Below are positions 1 through 10,336 of a DNA stretch of 64,000 bases, piece after piece (within the stretch, counting starts at the first letter, position 1; the number at the start of each line of letters is the position of its first letter). The position numbers and the translations under genes are program-made. The DNA is from Isochrysis galbana (Eukaryota > Haptophyta > Isochrysidales > Isochrysidaceae): the NCBI GenBank assembly GCA_018136815.1, contig CM030938.1, positions 973,063 through 1,037,062 on the forward strand, given 5' to 3'. The notes under the pieces were generated by a model. It searched no databases. It was not told where the DNA came from and was given only the letters and a program-made list of their open reading frames with translations.

Positions 1-902
1 TTTAACTCAAGCGACGTCGGCGGCTGAAAATGGCCAAAGGGGTCTAGCTAGCTCTAGCTCACCTAATCCGTGTTCAAGAGCCTTGTCACGCTAGTGTTCA
101 GCCATCGCGAGCAACTCGTCGGGGCAATTTTTTTTAACAAGCCTGGCCATCTTGCTAGCTGGCGTCCCGAACTCCTTCAAGGTGTCTAGCCTCATCACCG
201 GGACGGCCGCCTGCTCGGGGATCTCGCCCCAACATCCCCCACCTCTATACCCTGGGCTCTACGCGGGAGATTCTACAAGTGAAGCTGCACCCGCGTCACG
301 CAGCTCTGTCGCCATCGGCTCAGTGAAGCCGCCGATATTCCCAGTTGTAATTGTTTTTTATGCTCAAGGCCGCACGCGTGGTGCGTGGTGAGAATATGAA
401 GAGGTTTTTTTTACGGACAGTATCGTGATTTTTCTCGACTGATGTGTGGACTGCGATTATATGACATGACCGGAAGAGCGCCCGCGGAGCTTCACAGGGA
501 GGAAGGAGTGGCTGCATAGCTAAGGTGCAGAGTCGCGCGCGCGGCGAGATTATTGAGAAGCTTTTTTTTCCACAGGGAGGAAGGACTGCACGTCAAGCCG
601 CACGTTTCCACTTCAAAGGTGTGGACAAGGCCACAACTGGGCCATCTTGCGTTTTTCGTACGACGCAAAGATTATCAAAGTCCATCGCTTTCGTAAGATG
701 AGGCAAGTGATAGATCCAGTCCTTGTGCTACCTCTCCAAGACGCAGCAGGGATCCGGAGTCAAGGTAGCTGCCATCGGTCTACTCAAATGAACGAAGCGC
801 TAAAGAGCGCACGAAATTGATGAGGTCAACGACAACATCTCGCGATGCAAACAGGAGCGAAGGGCAATGCCATGACCACCACGCAAGTAACTGGGCCTCG
901 GA
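1..902. other. intergenic, no supported gene
   Basis: No open frame here shows a recognisable domain. The stretch follows the stop codon of the guanylate-binding-protein gene on the minus strand and presumably includes its 3' UTR and downstream DNA. Short T-runs occur around 130, 405 and 565. Confidence 0.5.
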
Positions 903-3900
903 TCAGCCGGTAATGGCGTGCTCAAGCGCGAGCGCAATCAGCTCGTTCTTCTTTTTGGGGAGTTTGGCATCTCTACCGAGCACAGCACGCAACTTTGACT
1001 GCAACACGGGTACCGAGAGCATCGACGGGTCGAGGATCGAGGATCGACGCCCGCTGCTGCTAGTGGCACCACCTGAAGACCAAAGTGGATCCAAGGCAAG
1101 GGGAAGTAGGTTGAAATTGCCCGACAAAGGGCATTTGGAGTGACCGTAAAACAATATGGGCGACTGACCTTGAGAGGCGGGCGACGCCTCGCTCTCGACA
1201 GGCGTGTGAGAGACGTTGGGTTCAACCTCTTCTTCAGCCGCACTCCCTTCGGCAACCGAGCCAAGACTCGGCCTCACCTCGGATGAGCGCTGCCGCTTGG
1301 AGCCTGCCGACGGGGCATCGTCGGCAGGCGGAGGGGGCGGCGCAGCAGCAAGCGCGGCGTTTAGCGCCGCCTCCACGCCTGTGAGACGCTCCGTCTTTTC
1401 CGACAGCTGCGTTTTGAGTCGCTTCACCTCTACGTCTCGCAACTCACAATCGCGCCTGGCGCGCTCGAGCTGCGAGCGGCTGGGAGCGTCTTCCAAAGCC
1501 GCTTGGGCGCTCGCGAGCTGACTGTGCAACTCGTCGACACTTGATTGTTGACCCTTCAAGGCGGCTTGGGCCGTGGCAAGCTGCGCACGCAACTCACTCA
1601 TTGCGGCTTGGTGCGCGGCCTGTGCAGCTGCGAGCTGTGAGCGAAGATCACTGAGCGCTGAGCTGTGGCTCCTCTCGGCTTCGGTGCTGGCTGCGGCTGC
1701 AGCGCGCGCGCGCCCATCGGCTTCCACGCGCTCCGCCTCCACAACGGTCAAGCGAGAATGCAACGAACGAATCTCTTCCGCACACCGAGACACCTCGCTC
1801 TTGGCCCCGCGTGCTTCTGCCTGCGCCGCCGCGGCCGATGCCTGCGCTTTCACAAGTTCGGCATTCGCGGTCGATAGCTCTCGATTGTTCGAGCGGAGGT
1901 CGGCCTGTACCACCGTGAGCGAGGCCTGGACATCGGCAAGCTGGGCGCGCGCTGCCTCTGCAGCCTGCGCCTCGCGCTGAGTTGCCGCGTTGGCCATCGT
2001 CGCGCGCTCATCCGCCGCTTTGGCCGCCGCTTCGGCCGCCGCTGCGCGCGCGTCAGCCGCGCTGGTGGCCTTTTCCGCCTGGGCAGCCGCACGCTCAACA
2101 CTTGCTGCGGCGTCGGCCTCGAGGCGCCGGACGACGAAGGAGATGGCGTCGGAGACTTGCGTTGCAAGCTCCATCAAGCTCTTGTCTCGGGCAGGGCCGC
2201 GCGACTGCGTCAAGTACTCACGTAGTGTATCGGAAATGAATGGTCCTAGGCCCGTCGGAGTGCCCGATTGGGCCTCGGTCCGAAGACGAGTGCTGCAAGC
2301 CGGGCGAGGTGAAGACAGGTAAGCTAGATGAAAAGATAGGAGAGTTGTTATCGATGTGCTCCCATGCATGGTCCCTACTCTCAACAGTCACTCACCTGAG
2401 TCTCGTAGCAAGCTCTGCACACATAGCATTCGACTTTGCATGCCGCAAGGCATCCGCTGTCTCTTCTTCCTGTGCAATGGCCTGCACCAGCTTCGCTTCG
2501 AATTGCGCCTTTGCCTCACCCAATGCCTGGAAGAGCAGTGATGCCAGATGGTGGACAATGTGCCATACGGGCACGTGCTAAGGGGAAGCCACAAATCGTG
2601 CGCGGGCATGCAGTATCGATGCGGGGATCGGCGGACGTACGTGACGATGAAAGAGTGCTAATGCTTCCTCGCGGGCACTCGAGACCGCTTTGGTGTACTC
2701 ATCCCCGGACAGGATTGGATCGACTTCAGTTACGGCGCGGATCCTCGCACGGAAGTGTGCAGAAGCAGATTCCACGGCCTAGAATGGGAAGAGCACCCCA
2801 GGAGCATGTCAACGGCCAAGATGCGCGCACCCATACACGGCGTTGAGCATAGATCACAATGGAAAGATAAACGTTACCCTTGCACTTTCCGGATCTGCCT
2901 GTGCACGTGCAGTGATGATGGCAGGCGCGCCTTTTGCGTTTCAATGGTGAGGACGGATTGCCAGGCTGTCGAGATGGTGGGAAGAACCCCTTCATTGATG
3001 GCTCTGACGTACGCGTCAGCTAGGCAGAGAAGCATCGGACCTGCAAGGCACGGTGCGACGAAACATATGAGAGGCATGAATATTCCTACGAATCAAGGAA
3101 ATGTAAGTACGCCATCGGACCTGTGGCCGGAGCGCCGCCAAAACTTTTTGCTTTGATGTCACGAAAGACAGCCTTCTTGAGGCCAAGAACACCCTCACGA
3201 AACTCTGGGTTGAGTTGCTTGTTCTCGACTCCAGGCAAGTTCTATAGCCGCATGGCAGGAAGCGGATCGCGTTAGACGAAGAGGGCAAGACGCATTATCT
3301 GCGTCACCTACTCCTCAAGCACACAGCGCTCGCGCTCGCGCCTAACCTTGAGCGCGGACTGTGGAAGACTCGTGCCGATCGTTGGGTGGCGCAGGGCTAC
3401 GCATGAGCGCCGTGGAAAGAGAGCAGCAATTGCAGCGCGTGTGGCGTTCTGTTCGGTGACAGCGGCGGAAGAACCCGGCTGTGGGCGAAGGGACGTCTCC
3501 AAGTATGCATCGGCCGAGATTTCCGCTCCAGACTCGTCGGTGAGCTCGAGCTGGAAGTCTCGCAACAACCAAAGAAACGATGGAAACACTTCAGCAAGCT
3601 GTGCAACCGAGCCTACACAGTTACATATGGGACCAAATGGTTTGGCATTGCCCGTGCCCGATGTCTAAACGAACAGCCCCACCATAAAAGTGCATTTGCC
3701 TTCCCTCCAAAGGGTTGGGACACGCGCATTGCATGTGTTGTGCATACGGCATCGGGCGTTTTGGTGCATACAGACGGTCACACCATTCTCATCGCTTTCT
3801 GCAGCATGCAACTTGATCCTCTTGGTGAGCTGTGCAACTAGAGAGAGCTGATCTAATGCTGCCGAATTTATGGCCTGACACCCAAGCAGGTGTCGCTTAA

Positions 3901-4553
3901 TAGCCGATGCCGTACAACAGCGCGACGTACGTCTTTGGAAAGCATGCAAGGACCTCGGCAGAGCGCTTACCTTCTCTGAGTTGTAGATGAAGAAGGAGGA
4001 CAGCAGAATCGCGAGACAGAAGATCTTGGCGTCATGGCCTTCAGTCTGGTTTAGGGACTGAAGGCCTTCGGTATCTAGCAATAGGACGTAATCGGGCGCG
4101 CCAGGCGTCTTGGACTGGCTCTGGATGGGCGCGCCCCAGAGCCAAATGCCCTTGGTGCATGCCTGGACCGATCCCCCGACACCGAAGCCATACTCCCTGC
4201 CGGCAAGCTGATTGAGGATGTACGACTTGCCTGCGAGAGGGAGCCAAGGCAAGTCGTAAGCGTCGGGGTATCTTGCTCTCTCATTCGATGCTCCCCGCGA
4301 TCTCACTCCGCAGCCCGATTGGCGACTTTCCTCCCCCCTTCCCCCCCCTCCCCCCCTCTTTTCCCTCGAAGGCGCTAACCATCGCAAGAATAGAACTGCC
4401 AGGTGTAGTGTGAGCACCTGTGCGGTAGACTCCGGCGACAGCGCAGACTCCGACGGTCCCCTCGAAGGAGGAGAGCGTCTCGCGCGCCTGTTGGCTCACT
4501 ACGAGCTGCTTGGTCGCCTCATCGACTTGGATGAATGGTACAGGAGAACCCAT
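903..4553 (-). CDS. Guanylate-binding protein (GBP/dynamin superfamily) with coiled coil and SAP-like tail
   Basis: Predicted 848-residue large GTPase of the GBP family, which hydrolyses GTP and self-assembles on membranes. Exons in coding order: 4553-4418, 4230-3971, 3874-3784, 3612-3347, 3241-3121, 3040-2931, 2778-2641, 2526-2396, 2292-1169, 1072-903; all joins keep phase. The P-loop GVYRTGKS (residues 41-48) is split by intron 1. Also visible are TKGIW (switch I, ~71-75), DTEG (98-101) and the GBP G4-type motif LRD (179-181). The helical middle domain aligns with plant-type GBPs (PTISTAWQSV). From about residue 420 an Ala/Glu-rich coiled coil runs for some 300 residues, and the last ~35 residues resemble a SAP helix-turn-helix. 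The intron at 2779-2930 appears to start with GC rather than GT. The last intron (1073-1168) is a multiple of three and open, so retention would add 32 residues. Start chosen at 4553 because family similarity begins at once and upstream is a GA/CT microsatellite. Confidence 0.88.
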
Positions 4554-4559
4554 CGCCCT

Positions 4560-4733
4560 CCTCTCCCTTCTCTCTCTCTCCTCTCTCCTCTCTCCTCTCT
4601 CCTCTCTCCTCTCTCCTCTCTCCTCTCTCCTCTCTCCACTCTCTACTCTCCACTCTCCTCTCTCCTCTCTCTCTCCTCTCTCCTCTCTCCCTCTTCTCTC
4701 CTCTCCTCTCGATTCTCCCTCCCTCCCTCTGCA
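4560..4733. repeat. (CT)n/(CTCTC)n microsatellite
   Basis: Nearly pure CTCTCC/CTCTCT tract ending 7 bp from the GBP start codon; the coding strand reads GA-rich. Open frames through it are repeat artefacts. Confidence 0.95.
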
Positions 4734-4817
4734 AAGAAGACGGAATACGTGATTTGAGGAACACCGTACGAGGATAAAGAGATTTCTCACCTCACTGCAG
4801 AGCTTGTCAGCACCGGC

Positions 4818-4980
4818 AGCAGAGAGGGAGAGTAGAGAGAGAGGGAGAGAGAGAGAGACAGAGAGAGAGAGGGAGAGAGAGAGAGAGAGAGAGGGGCGGG
4901 GGGCGGGGGCGCGGGAGAGATGGGCGCGTCCACTTCAAACCCCCCCCCGCCCCCCCCGCCCTCCCCCTTCCCCCCCCCGT
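4818..4980. repeat. (GA)n tract followed by G- and C-runs
   Basis: GAGAGA repeat (about 4825-4893) followed by G-rich and then C-rich homopolymer runs. No gene is seen between here and the transposase at 5431. The interval 5340-5400 holds several short near-palindromes of the type catatgac. Confidence 0.9.
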
Positions 4981-5430
4981 TAGAACTTATACCGTCGTAG
5001 GACATCTTGTTCGCTAGCATCCCTAGTCACATCCACCGGACGAGCCATGCGCCTAGATGTTAAACACAGGAACAGTGTGTTTCTACAAGAGCCAAACACA
5101 GCCGTGTTTCACTGTGTTTCAAACCCGCGGGCCGGAGGCCGCGCGGACGGCCCGGAGCCGGCGAGCCGGCCCGCGCGGGCTCAGGGCTAGCGCGGGCGGA
5201 GGCCGGAGGCATGTTGTGGTGCCCGGCGCACTCACTTTCGCATTTCCCCATTTTCTATCCTCTATCGTACATCTATAAAATCCTCCTCATCTTCATTCAA
5301 CTACATTTAACGATCACAATCACAATCACATACGTGGATGCTGCTAGCTACTAGCTACTATGACGTATGACATGTGACATATGACGTATGAGCATATGAC
5401 AAACAAAACGCAAATATCGAAATCTCATTT

Positions 5431-6966
5431 TCATTTCATCAACTTCTGCAGAAGCTCTTGGCTTGGAGTGCAACTGTCATCAGCCATCCAATCATCTTCC
5501 GCATCACTATCGTCGTCACTCTCCCACTTCACCACATCGGGAGACCAGCTTGCATCTTGAACGTGGAGCTGTGTGTGCATGGACTCGTGACAAAAAACTA
5601 ATTTATCTGCTGTCTTATGGCTCATCCGAGACCGATTGGCGCAATGTATTTGGCTATAGACGGACCAATTTCGTTCAGCCGCCGACGCTGCCGCTGGCTG
5701 CGCTAAAACTTGTTGAGCTATTGCGGCCAATAACGGGACGTGCTTACCGTACGTGGACCACCACCGCGACGGCTCCATCATCTTAGCGTTTTCAATTGCA
5801 GAAGGTCTAGAAAAAGCCCCCTCTTTGTTTTGGTACAAGGAGAGTTCCCTCTCAACTTGCGACACCCGCGCCACAACCGCAGGTGTATGAAAGGTGTATT
5901 GCTGCCAAGCTGTTTCCGGTTCAGGAGAGGCGAGAATCGCATCACGCAGACACATCCGGTCGATGATCTCCGACAATCCCGTGGTGGTTGCCTCGTCGAA
6001 ATCGCCCTCTGTGGAGAGCAAGTATTGGGGGTCAAGTGCATAGGCGGCCGCGTGCATCGGTGAATGCAGATATTCCCAACGATCGGCGTGAATCTTTCCC
6101 AATGCCTTGCACCAAGGGACCTTACCCTCCAGCTTTTTGATTCGTTCGCCGATCCCAAACATTTGATCGTACACCTTACCAATGCAGAATGCGTTGCTGT
6201 CTAGCAATCGCAATAGCTTTACGATCGGCATGGCTACATGAAGCACGAGCATCAAAGGCTTCCAAAATCCGTCTTCGTCGAGGATGATCGCCTTGACCTT
6301 TCTGCCTATGTCCGCTTCCAGAACATCATCATCCGCCCCGCCTTCGCCCAACGTCCGGCCTCGTGATGAAAATTTGTGCGTAGTATACTCAGTGGTCACT
6401 ACTACTTGTTGCAAGTCTGCCTTCACCCTAAGCATCCGGGACATCTCCCGGTATTTTCCCGCGAATCGGGTTTGTTTGGCTCGATACAAGCCGAAGGATC
6501 GCCCATGATTTGCCTGAATTACCTCCCTCAGCTTGGTCCGTGGCCACCGTGTGCGGCCCCAAAATAAAGACAGCACAATGCCCACCTTCGTGATGACGCT
6601 TGCCACCTCTGGCACCTTGGCGAAGTCTTTGAGCTCGAGGCTCAAGACGTGCGTACCGCAGCAGGTCGCCGTGAGCCACTTGAAATGATCGGTAAGGATC
6701 TTCCAAGCTGCCCTCATCACGCTGCAAGTGTCAGTGACAACCTGTACAAAGCACAGTCGCCCGTGGCGCTCCATCGCCTGCCGGAGTAACTCAGCCACAA
6801 AGCTTGCATTCTCAGAATCAACGCTGCTCACCTTCACCGTACCGTCGAAGAGCATGCAATGGGGATCGCCATAGAGCATGTTGATCAGGTGATCCTTCAA
6901 CACATTGTCCCATCCATCGGAGACAAGTGTGCAGCCCCTGGAAAGCAGCCGTTGCCGCAACGGAGC
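5431..6966 (-). mobile_element. hAT-family DNA transposase (DUF659 plus hAT dimerisation region)
   Basis: About 510 residues of a hAT-type cut-and-paste transposase. The N-terminal part has the DUF659 pattern (SDGWDN, then VVTDTCSVMRAAWKIL and CCGTHVLSLELKDF). The C-terminal part has the hAT dimerisation signature (WWSTYGKHVPLLAAIAQQVL, AAASAAERNWSVYSQIH, then NRSRMSHKTADKLVF). A long charged linker lies between. No BED finger is visible, so the N terminus is missing or replaced. The open frame continues upstream into Copia RNase H sequence (junction near 6966) instead of a native start, so the copy looks 5'-truncated and joined to another element. I did not find convincing terminal inverted repeats or a target duplication. 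Confidence 0.85.
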
Positions 6967-7490
6967 ATTGGTGTAGGCGGCGATCTCGGCCTCAGCGGAG
7001 CTTTGTGGAATAATCTTGAGTTTGCGAGCGGAGTATGACATAGCGGCACCGCAGTATTTGATGATGTGGCCGGCGAAGGGCGTCGGTGAACTCTCCCCCA
7101 TGATGCGTCGGAATAAACTTCAATGTCCGGACGGTTGCCGTTGAATTTAATCCCGAGATGCCTAGTGTTGTGAAGATAGGCTAGCGCACCGAGGGCGGCG
7201 GAATGATTCGAAGGACTGGGATCATGCATAAATTGACAGAGGAAGCTCGAGACGAATGAGATGTCAGGCCTCGTGCAATTAGCAACCCAAAGTATGCATC
7301 CCATGAGGGATAAGAATGGCTTATCGCGCATGGCGGCTCGTTCCTCATCGTTGTTAGCGCCGTTCATCTTCATAAATCCCTCAACATCGGAGGAGCGAAC
7401 GGGAACCGAGTAGGGTTGAGAAGACGTTGATAGAAATTTCTTCGATGCGGTTTGGATATAGTTGTCTTGATCGTGTCGCATTCATCCTAG
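6966..7490 (-). mobile_element. Copia-type LTR retrotransposon remnant (pol 3' end)
   Basis: Fossil fragment of Ty1/copia pol covering the end of the reverse transcriptase and part of RNase H. Typical landmarks are CILWVANCTRPDISFVSSFL, the YLHNTRHLGIKF region, YSDASWG and AEAEIAAYTNA. It is broken (at least one break), lacks the rest of pol, gag and any LTR that I can see, and abuts hAT transposase sequence on its downstream side. Probably old. Confidence 0.85.
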
Positions 7491-7619
7491 ATGATGCGAT
7501 TTCCAGGCTCTTATTTCCAGGTCCTTCGCCGTGCGGCCACACGGTGAAGCTCAGGTACTTCTAGGTTGGTAGGGTTCGTCCCTAGCGGCCTAGAATTCGA
7601 GTTCTCGTTTCGTTCCTTC

Positions 7620-8036
7620 TGGCCTACTGTCTGTCAGGTCTAGATTTCAGGTTTCCTCCTTTCGGGTAATCTTGACCCAAAGGAGCCAGGTCGCCTGTCG
7701 CTCGCTGCGCGCTTGTCTCAGGCTCTCGGGGCCGAAGGTCATGACGGTGCGCAGGCGGCAGAAGCGCTTGAATGTCATGCCATGCCGCCCGAGCATCGGC
7801 GGCGGGAGGATCGACTCGGGCTTGGGCGAGACCGACCACATCTCATGTAGCGGGATGCCAGAGTGAATGGAGACGGCGATGGCGTACCCAATCCATTGGA
7901 GCACCTCGCCCTCGGTCACCCTGCTGTCCTCAGTGCGGAGGCCCTGGAGCTTGGCATTCGTCCGCGAGACGCTCGCGGAGACTCGTTTCCGCGTAGAGAA
8001 CCACGAGCTAGGTCGGTCGGCGCTCTCGTGTGTCAA
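7620..8036 (-). mobile_element. piggyBac-like transposase fragment (DDE_Tnp_1_7 type)
   Basis: A 129-residue open frame resembles the start of the piggyBac transposase core. VTEGEVLQWIGYAIAVSIHS matches the usual helix before the catalytic fold, followed by PLHEMWS, then MTFKRFCRLRTVMTFGPES (the conserved F-x-x-I/L-R-x-x-x-F region). The DDD catalytic core is not present, so this is a piece of the 5' half of the gene. The divergent ORF at 8539-8850 on the same strand could belong to its N terminus. Confidence 0.55.
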
Positions 8037-8538
8037 TCAAAGATTTCCTCTGTCGTAAAGATATCTTGTTGCGATCTGTATCCAAAGTGATCGCCGTGGT
8101 CGCGCGACATGACGCTCCCCTTCGGACTCTCCGCTACGTGGGAAGTTACAACGGAGACACGCTCCGGCCGTCGCTGCGGAGTCTCTCTCTCTCTCGCTCT
8201 CTCTCTTCGTCTCTCGCGACGTGTTTGGGTTATCGGTGATTTGGGGTCGCGGTTGCTTGATAATTCGCTTGGTTTGGGTGAATGATTCCGGTGGTGTGTT
8301 CGTGAGTCGGTGTATTCTGTCGTTCTCAGCTTCGTTGTCCGTCGTTGTTCGCTGTGTCGCTGCACTCTAGCAGCCTAGGCTCCCTCCCTGAGGGAAAGAG
8401 TTCTTTGTAGGTCTAACAATCTCTTACAACCCATCACTCTAGGGCCACTAGGAGCGCCTCGCCGCCCCACCGCCCTTCGTTCGCCGTTCGTTCCCCGTCC
8501 AGACACCCAAATGGGGTTGCCCGACCCAGTCCAGAATT

Positions 8539-8850
8539 TCATTCACCCGACTCCCGGCGGGGAGGAGGGCCAAAGCGCCGCGCTAGCCGCCGGTGCCGCT
8601 CGCGACGGAGTTGCTCAGAGCCCTCCGGTAGCGCTCGACTCAACAGATTGATGGTCATTGTTTTGTTGTCGTAGTCCCTGGTGAGGCTCATGCCGCAGAA
8701 GAGCGCTGATGGCGGCTTAGGGGCGCTACAAGCAAAACGAGCGGTGTATTGTTGGATGAAGGAGTCGAGTTGCGCCCAATCGCGATCAGAGACATTGAGC
8801 ATGAAAGCATCAAAAATAGCCTCACCAGAATTCTGTGAGGAGTCGCTCAA
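8539..8850 (-). CDS. Unrecognised small ORF, possibly transposon-derived
   Basis: 103-residue frame with an acidic N terminus (SDSSQNSGEAIFDAF), a central hydrophilic part (DRDWAQLDSFIQQYTARF) and an Arg-rich C terminus. I do not recognise a family. It lies between a piggyBac-like piece and LINE-like DNA in a transposon-dense region, so it may be the N-terminal exon of a transposase. Weak evidence that it is a host gene. Confidence 0.25.
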   Translation of the reverse strand: MSDSSQNSGEAIFDAFMLNVSDRDWAQLDSFIQQYTARFACSAPKPPSALFCGMSLTRDYDNKTMTINLLSRALPEGSEQLRRERHRRLARRFGPPPRRESGE

Positions 8851-8879
8851 AATCTCATGGTCTGACAGTGAAGTGTTGA

Positions 8880-9225
8880 CGTGAGTGTAGTGTCATCTCG
8901 TCGGTCCGTCGGGGAGGAAGCCGTCTGTCGTCTGTTGTTCTTCGTCCGTCGCTCTCGTTCTCGTTCTCGTTCCCGTTCTCGTCCCTCGTTCTCAACACTA
9001 CCTCAATACCAAACCTCACTACTCCCTCAGCCTCAGCCTATCCATCCCGACCCGCCCAGCCATGTCCGCTCCGTCGTCGCGCTCGCCCTCGCCCAAGCCC
9101 TTCCTCCCGCCTTTCTCTGCTGAGGAGGTGGTCCAGCCCGTCATTGGCCACCCCCAAACTTCCGCCGCGCCTCTCGCCGCTTCCCTTCCGTCCCCTCTGT
9201 TCCCATCTGAGGTAGTGGTAACGTC
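8880..9225 (+). repeat. Dispersed repeat copy 1 with conserved MSAPSSRSPSPKP start
   Basis: Contains a Ser/Arg-coding (TCTCGT)n-like run, then a conserved ATG (9062) opening with MSAPSSRSPSPKP. A diverged second copy lies at 23922-24353 on the opposite strand, with the same order of blocks (Arg/Ser run, CCTCGTTCTCAACACT, CCAGCCATGTCCGCTCCGTC). Directly downstream is a LINE zinc-finger piece, so this may be the 5' end of a LINE whose middle has been lost. That link is inference. Confidence 0.6.
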
Positions 9226-9560
9226 GGATCCGTCAACATCACGCACAAGCGCATAGCCACGGCCAACAAATTTGCGGACCGAGACAGGATATGCCGTTTC
9301 TGCAAAGAAACGGACGAGTCCTCCACCCACTTGGGGGAGTGCCCACGTCTATCGAACATCTTCGGCGCGCTCGACGCGCTAGCAAGGCACCCTCAACAAA
9401 CTGATACGTCGAGGGCGGGATATTTCCGTCAATATGAAAGACTTCTAGACTTCGGCGTCTCATACCGCTGGAGAGATACCGACTTTCGAGGGGCTTGCTA
9501 TGGGCACTCGAACTCCTCAGGCGCCTTGAGGAAGACATTCCTCGATTGGCGAAGCGGAAT
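9226..9560 (+). mobile_element. LINE 3'-end fragment (zf-RVT-like region)
   Basis: The translation of 9240-9430 carries CRFCKETDESSTHLGECPRL, closely matching CRICGEADESSIHLGECPRI in the longer LINE at 42480-42550, with the same preceding Arg-rich stretch and following NIFGALD/NILGELN. This C-x2-C-x9-H-x4-C finger is typical of the C terminus of plant/algal non-LTR retrotransposon polyproteins. Only the tail of the element remains. Confidence 0.7.
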
Positions 9561-9639
9561 TTTCATATTCAACTCGCCAGCGGTCCGGCCTCTTCAGCAG
9601 GCTGGGGGAAATGTTGTGTGGGAGAGTCTGGGCAGTGCC

Positions 9640-9775
9640 TGAGTGAGTCCCCCCTTTGCATGCCAAGAGGCAGCGCAGGGGGGTGGATGCTTCTCGCCCC
9701 CCATGAGGAGAGTCGAGAGAGTGGGGGGGGGCGAGGCCCCCCTCCATGGCGACCAATCATAAGATTAGTGAAACA
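9640..9775 (+). repeat. GC-rich SINE-like repeat, copy A
   Basis: Short member of a dispersed family. It has a G-run plus GCGAGGCCCCC hairpin, then CCATGG, ending in the hairpin AATC-ATAA-GATT (9755-9766). No gene follows until 10337; the interval 9780-10336 shows no coding signal I can support. Confidence 0.6.
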
Positions 9776-10336
9776 CTAGTCACCGAGGGCTGCCGCCCCG
9801 AAACCTGTTGACCTTGCGCACGCCTGTTGTTCCAGCTCCGGGGACTGCGGTGGGCTGGGAAGGGGGAGCCGCCGGCGCGCGCTCCATCGCTCAACCTATA
9901 TAACAATAATTTTTGTGATTTTTTTCAACAACCAGCAACGCATGGCGCGCGTGCCGAATCTTTGCAGCGGGTCAATGGGGACCAATCCAGAAACAAATTT
10001 CGCAATCCGAAACGCAATGCGCACGCGCCGAATCACTGCGGCGGAACAAGAGACCTTCAGGAGCCATGCGGACGATTTAGCAGCAAATCGGAGCCCTTGA
10101 CCGTATAAGCCCACGCCGCTCGCGCGAAAATAAGTGGCCGTCTCTGTGTCTGCTTTGCGTCAAGCGCGAGCCTAGCGTCGGGTACCTTCCACGTGACAAT
10201 AAGCGCTACCCCCTCTTTGCCTTGCACAAGAGAGGTCGCGAGCCGCCATCTGTCGATGGGCAGAGCCACCACTTGTCGATTAGACGATTGAAGAATAGAT
10301 AAAGCTGTCTCGACTGCACAAGTCACCCTCGCGCTC

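Noticed and set aside
1216-1980. Plus-strand Ala/Ser/Arg-rich frames opposite the GBP coiled coil
   Set aside because: Antisense shadows of GC-rich Ala/Glu codons; the minus strand carries the family-supported protein.
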